This document shows, piece by piece, positions 62,546-64,000 of a stretch of 64,000 nucleotides of DNA. Numbering within the stretch: the stretch's first letter is position 1; every line of letters starts with the position of its first letter. The stretch lies in the NCBI GenBank assembly GCA_030693705.1, contig JAUYAB010000107.1, positions 17,041 to 81,040 on the forward strand. The letters run 5' to 3'. The translations under genes were made by a program, and so were the position numbers. The notes beneath the pieces are model-generated. The model was given only the letters and a program-made list of their open reading frames with translations. It did no database searches and was not told the DNA's origin. This DNA is from Ignavibacteria bacterium (GTDB lineage Bacteria > Bacteroidota > Ignavibacteria > Ignavibacteriales > Ignavibacteriaceae).

Positions 62546-63568
62546 TTAATGGATCAGTTTTAATATTCTATCTGTTCTAACAGAACCTAACAGACGGAAC
62601 AGTTCAGAGAAAGGAATGTCTCTATCCCAGGAGAATAAGGACATAAACGCTTCGCCAACAACCATATCACGGGAAACAAATCCCCAAAAACGTGAGTCGG
62701 CAGAATCATCTCTGTTATCACCCATCATAAAGTAATAATCTTTTTGGAATGTATAAGAAGTAATTGGTTTTCCTTTTAAGGTTATGGTTTCACCACTCAC
62801 TTCAATTACTCTTTGCGCAAATTCTCTATCAATAATCGTTCGCCATTCTTCAACATTTTGAATATTCAGAGGAATCGTCATTCCTTTTTTAGGAATCACG
62901 AGTGGTCCATAATTATCTTCATTCCAGGGTTTTCCTTTTGGAAATATTGCCGTGTTCACTCTATCTTTCGGCAGTGGATACGGTGACAAATATTTTATGT
63001 ATGGCGGTATCCAAAATTCTTTCCCGCTTACAAAAACAACTTTATCACGAACTTCAATCGTATCGCCTGGTAAACCGATACAACGTTTTACATAATTTAC
63101 ATTCATGGCAATTTGTTCTTCGGGAATCGGTAATCCGGGAATTCGTTCATCGGCACGCAATTGCTCTTTGTTTCCCGGATATTCAAATACAACAATATCT
63201 CCATGATGCGGATCTTTAAATTTTAAGAACGGCATTGTGAAGTAAGGGATTTCAATTTCTGTAAATGGAATATATTTTGGTGAACTTGGTCCGTAAACAA
63301 ATTTATTTACAAGAATAAAATCGCCCACAAGAATCGTGTCTTCCATTGAACCGGTCGGGATACGTGTGTTCTGAATAAAAAAGGTAATGATAAAAAGCGC
63401 CGCAATTGCCGCGGAGAAAAGTGAACGGAAAAACTCTATCGTTTTCTCAACAAAAGTCTCCGGAGCTTTTCTCACTTTCTTCCCAAACGGATGAATAATT
63501 TTATCCATAATCGATCTAAATTTTTGTATTCCCGTTTTGGGAGATTCATTTTCAGGTTGTGGGGTCAT
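62546..63568 (-). CDS. lepB: Signal peptidase I
   Basis: LepB cleaves signal peptides of exported proteins. After one membrane helix (residues 48-66) the catalytic Ser74 lies in IPTGSMEDTILVGDFILVNKF. The general base Lys161 is in NYVKRCIGLPGDTIEV, and box E is GDNRDDSADSRFWGFV. At 340 residues, with a long insert between the boxes, it resembles Bacteroidota enzymes. It is 12 bases after gatB, so it is probably co-transcribed with it. Confidence 0.95.
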   Translation of the reverse strand: MTPQPENESPKTGIQKFRSIMDKIIHPFGKKVRKAPETFVEKTIEFFRSLFSAAIAALFIITFFIQNTRIPTGSMEDTILVGDFILVNKFVYGPSSPKYIPFTEIEIPYFTMPFLKFKDPHHGDIVVFEYPGNKEQLRADERIPGLPIPEEQIAMNVNYVKRCIGLPGDTIEVRDKVVFVSGKEFWIPPYIKYLSPYPLPKDRVNTAIFPKGKPWNEDNYGPLVIPKKGMTIPLNIQNVEEWRTIIDREFAQRVIEVSGETITLKGKPITSYTFQKDYYFMMGDNRDDSADSRFWGFVSRDMVVGEAFMSLFSWDRDIPFSELFRLLGSVRTDRILKLIH

Positions 63569-63580
63569 TCGTTGTTTTCT

Positions 63581-64000
63581 TTATTGTTTTAGTGATTCAA
63601 ATTTTTTCTTTAACAGATCATTAACTACTTGCGGATTCGCTTTTCCCTTTGTTGCTTTCATCGTTTGCCCCACAAAGAATCCAAACACTTTTTCCTTCCC
63701 ATTAAGAAACTCTTTTACTTGATTTTCGTTTGCATCAAATATTTGTTGAATAATCTTCTCAATTTCAGAAGTATCGGAAATTTGAATAAGATTTTTTTCT
63801 TTTACAATTTCTTCCGCAGTCTGTTTCGTCTCCAACATTATCGCAAAAACATCTTTTGCAATTTTCCCGCTGATGATTCCTTGTTGAATGAGATTTATTA
63901 ATCCGCCAAGATTTTGCGGAGTGATTGAAAAATCTGCAATATTAATTTTTTGCTCGTTTACTACTTTTAGAACTTCAACCATCACCCAGTTAGACGCTGC
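63581..64000 (-). CDS. gatB: Aspartyl/glutamyl-tRNA amidotransferase subunit B (5'-truncated by window edge)
   Basis: Only the last 139 codons are in the window. They begin AASNWVMVEVLKVVNEQ and contain the GatB/YqeY C-terminal helical domain: LINLIQQGIISGKIAKDVFAIM, then VFGFFVGQTMKATKGKANPQVVNDLL. These match the tail of GatB, which with GatA and GatC amidates Glu-tRNA(Gln) or Asp-tRNA(Asn). The catalytic kinase domain lies outside. The end is 12 bases before lepB. Confidence 0.93.
   Translation of the reverse strand, partial: AASNWVMVEVLKVVNEQKINIADFSITPQNLGGLINLIQQGIISGKIAKDVFAIMLETKQTAEEIVKEKNLIQISDTSEIEKIIQQIFDANENQVKEFLNGKEKVFGFFVGQTMKATKGKANPQVVNDLLKKKFESLKQ

Noticed and set aside
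1..64000. tRNA, rRNA or known riboswitch genes
   Set aside because: I looked for TPsiC-loop words, acceptor pairing and long conserved RNA motifs in the gaps and saw none that hold up; a covariance search would be needed to exclude smaller RNAs.

Overview
The window looks like a chromosomal segment from an AT-rich, Gram-negative member of the Bacteroidota/Chlorobi/Ignavibacteria group; Ignavibacteria-like is my best guess from sequence alone. Three secreted proteins end in type IX secretion (T9SS) sorting domains opening with a YPNPFNPxT motif. A PorX-type T9SS regulator is present. Several promoters match the Bacteroidota form TTG-N16-20-TAnnTTTG rather than TTGACA/TATAAT. Many surface proteins have signal peptides and predicted beta-barrels. 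I saw no tRNA, rRNA, CRISPR, transposase, integrase or phage gene.

Layout. 1-4.1 kb (minus): porX, tsaE, tsaB, a DUF1573 protein and a truncated accD in a tightly overlapping operon. 4.2-7.9 kb: a degenerate metal-binding fragment, then a coupled lipoprotein and beta-barrel pair. 8-20 kb (minus): a long collinear run from pyrG through a TPR protein, purN, purH, mreB-mreC-mreD-mrdA-rodA, pyrF and rnhA, combining nucleotide synthesis with the rod-shape machinery. Promoters are visible before pyrG and purN. 20.3-21.5 kb: a eukaryotic-type citrate synthase with its own promoter and terminator. 21.7-26.4 kb (plus): a glycosyltransferase followed by nucleoside salvage genes (cdd, tdk, a CNT transporter, a purine nucleoside phosphorylase). 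26.5-32.5 kb (minus): a DUF3267 membrane protein, rsmE, a single-POTRA outer-membrane protein, a CoA-binding protein, a T9SS FG-GAP protein and trmO.

32.5-36.6 kb is the accessory, repeat-rich part. It holds three small orphan genes (a barrel, a small basic protein, a lipoprotein) among 42-bp and 16-bp tandem repeats, long imperfect palindromes, a folded element somewhat like an integron attC site, and dispersed repeats that also occur elsewhere in the window. 36.6-40.2 kb: dsbD and nadE, joined by a run of heptanucleotide repeats that supplies the nadE stop codon, the dsbD start codon and the dsbD N-terminus. 40.4-43.8 kb: an ABC exporter with LolA-like and SMP-30-like periplasmic proteins. 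44-51 kb: DUF1207-like, GH57, T9SS and DUF5916 surface proteins. 51.5-56.4 kb (plus): truA, an SDR, an overlooked 39-codon gene, membrane proteins and enoyl-CoA hydratase. 56.4-64 kb: an M16 peptidase pair, a TonB-dependent receptor-like protein, lepB and the 3' end of gatB.

Most genes are housekeeping or cell-surface functions. I did not find a clear new multi-gene system. The strongest unexplained signals are the heptad-repeat invasion of dsbD and of T9SS sorting domains, the repeat cluster at 34-36.6 kb, a small gene that seems to begin at an ATA codon, and the 39-codon gene at 53.0 kb.
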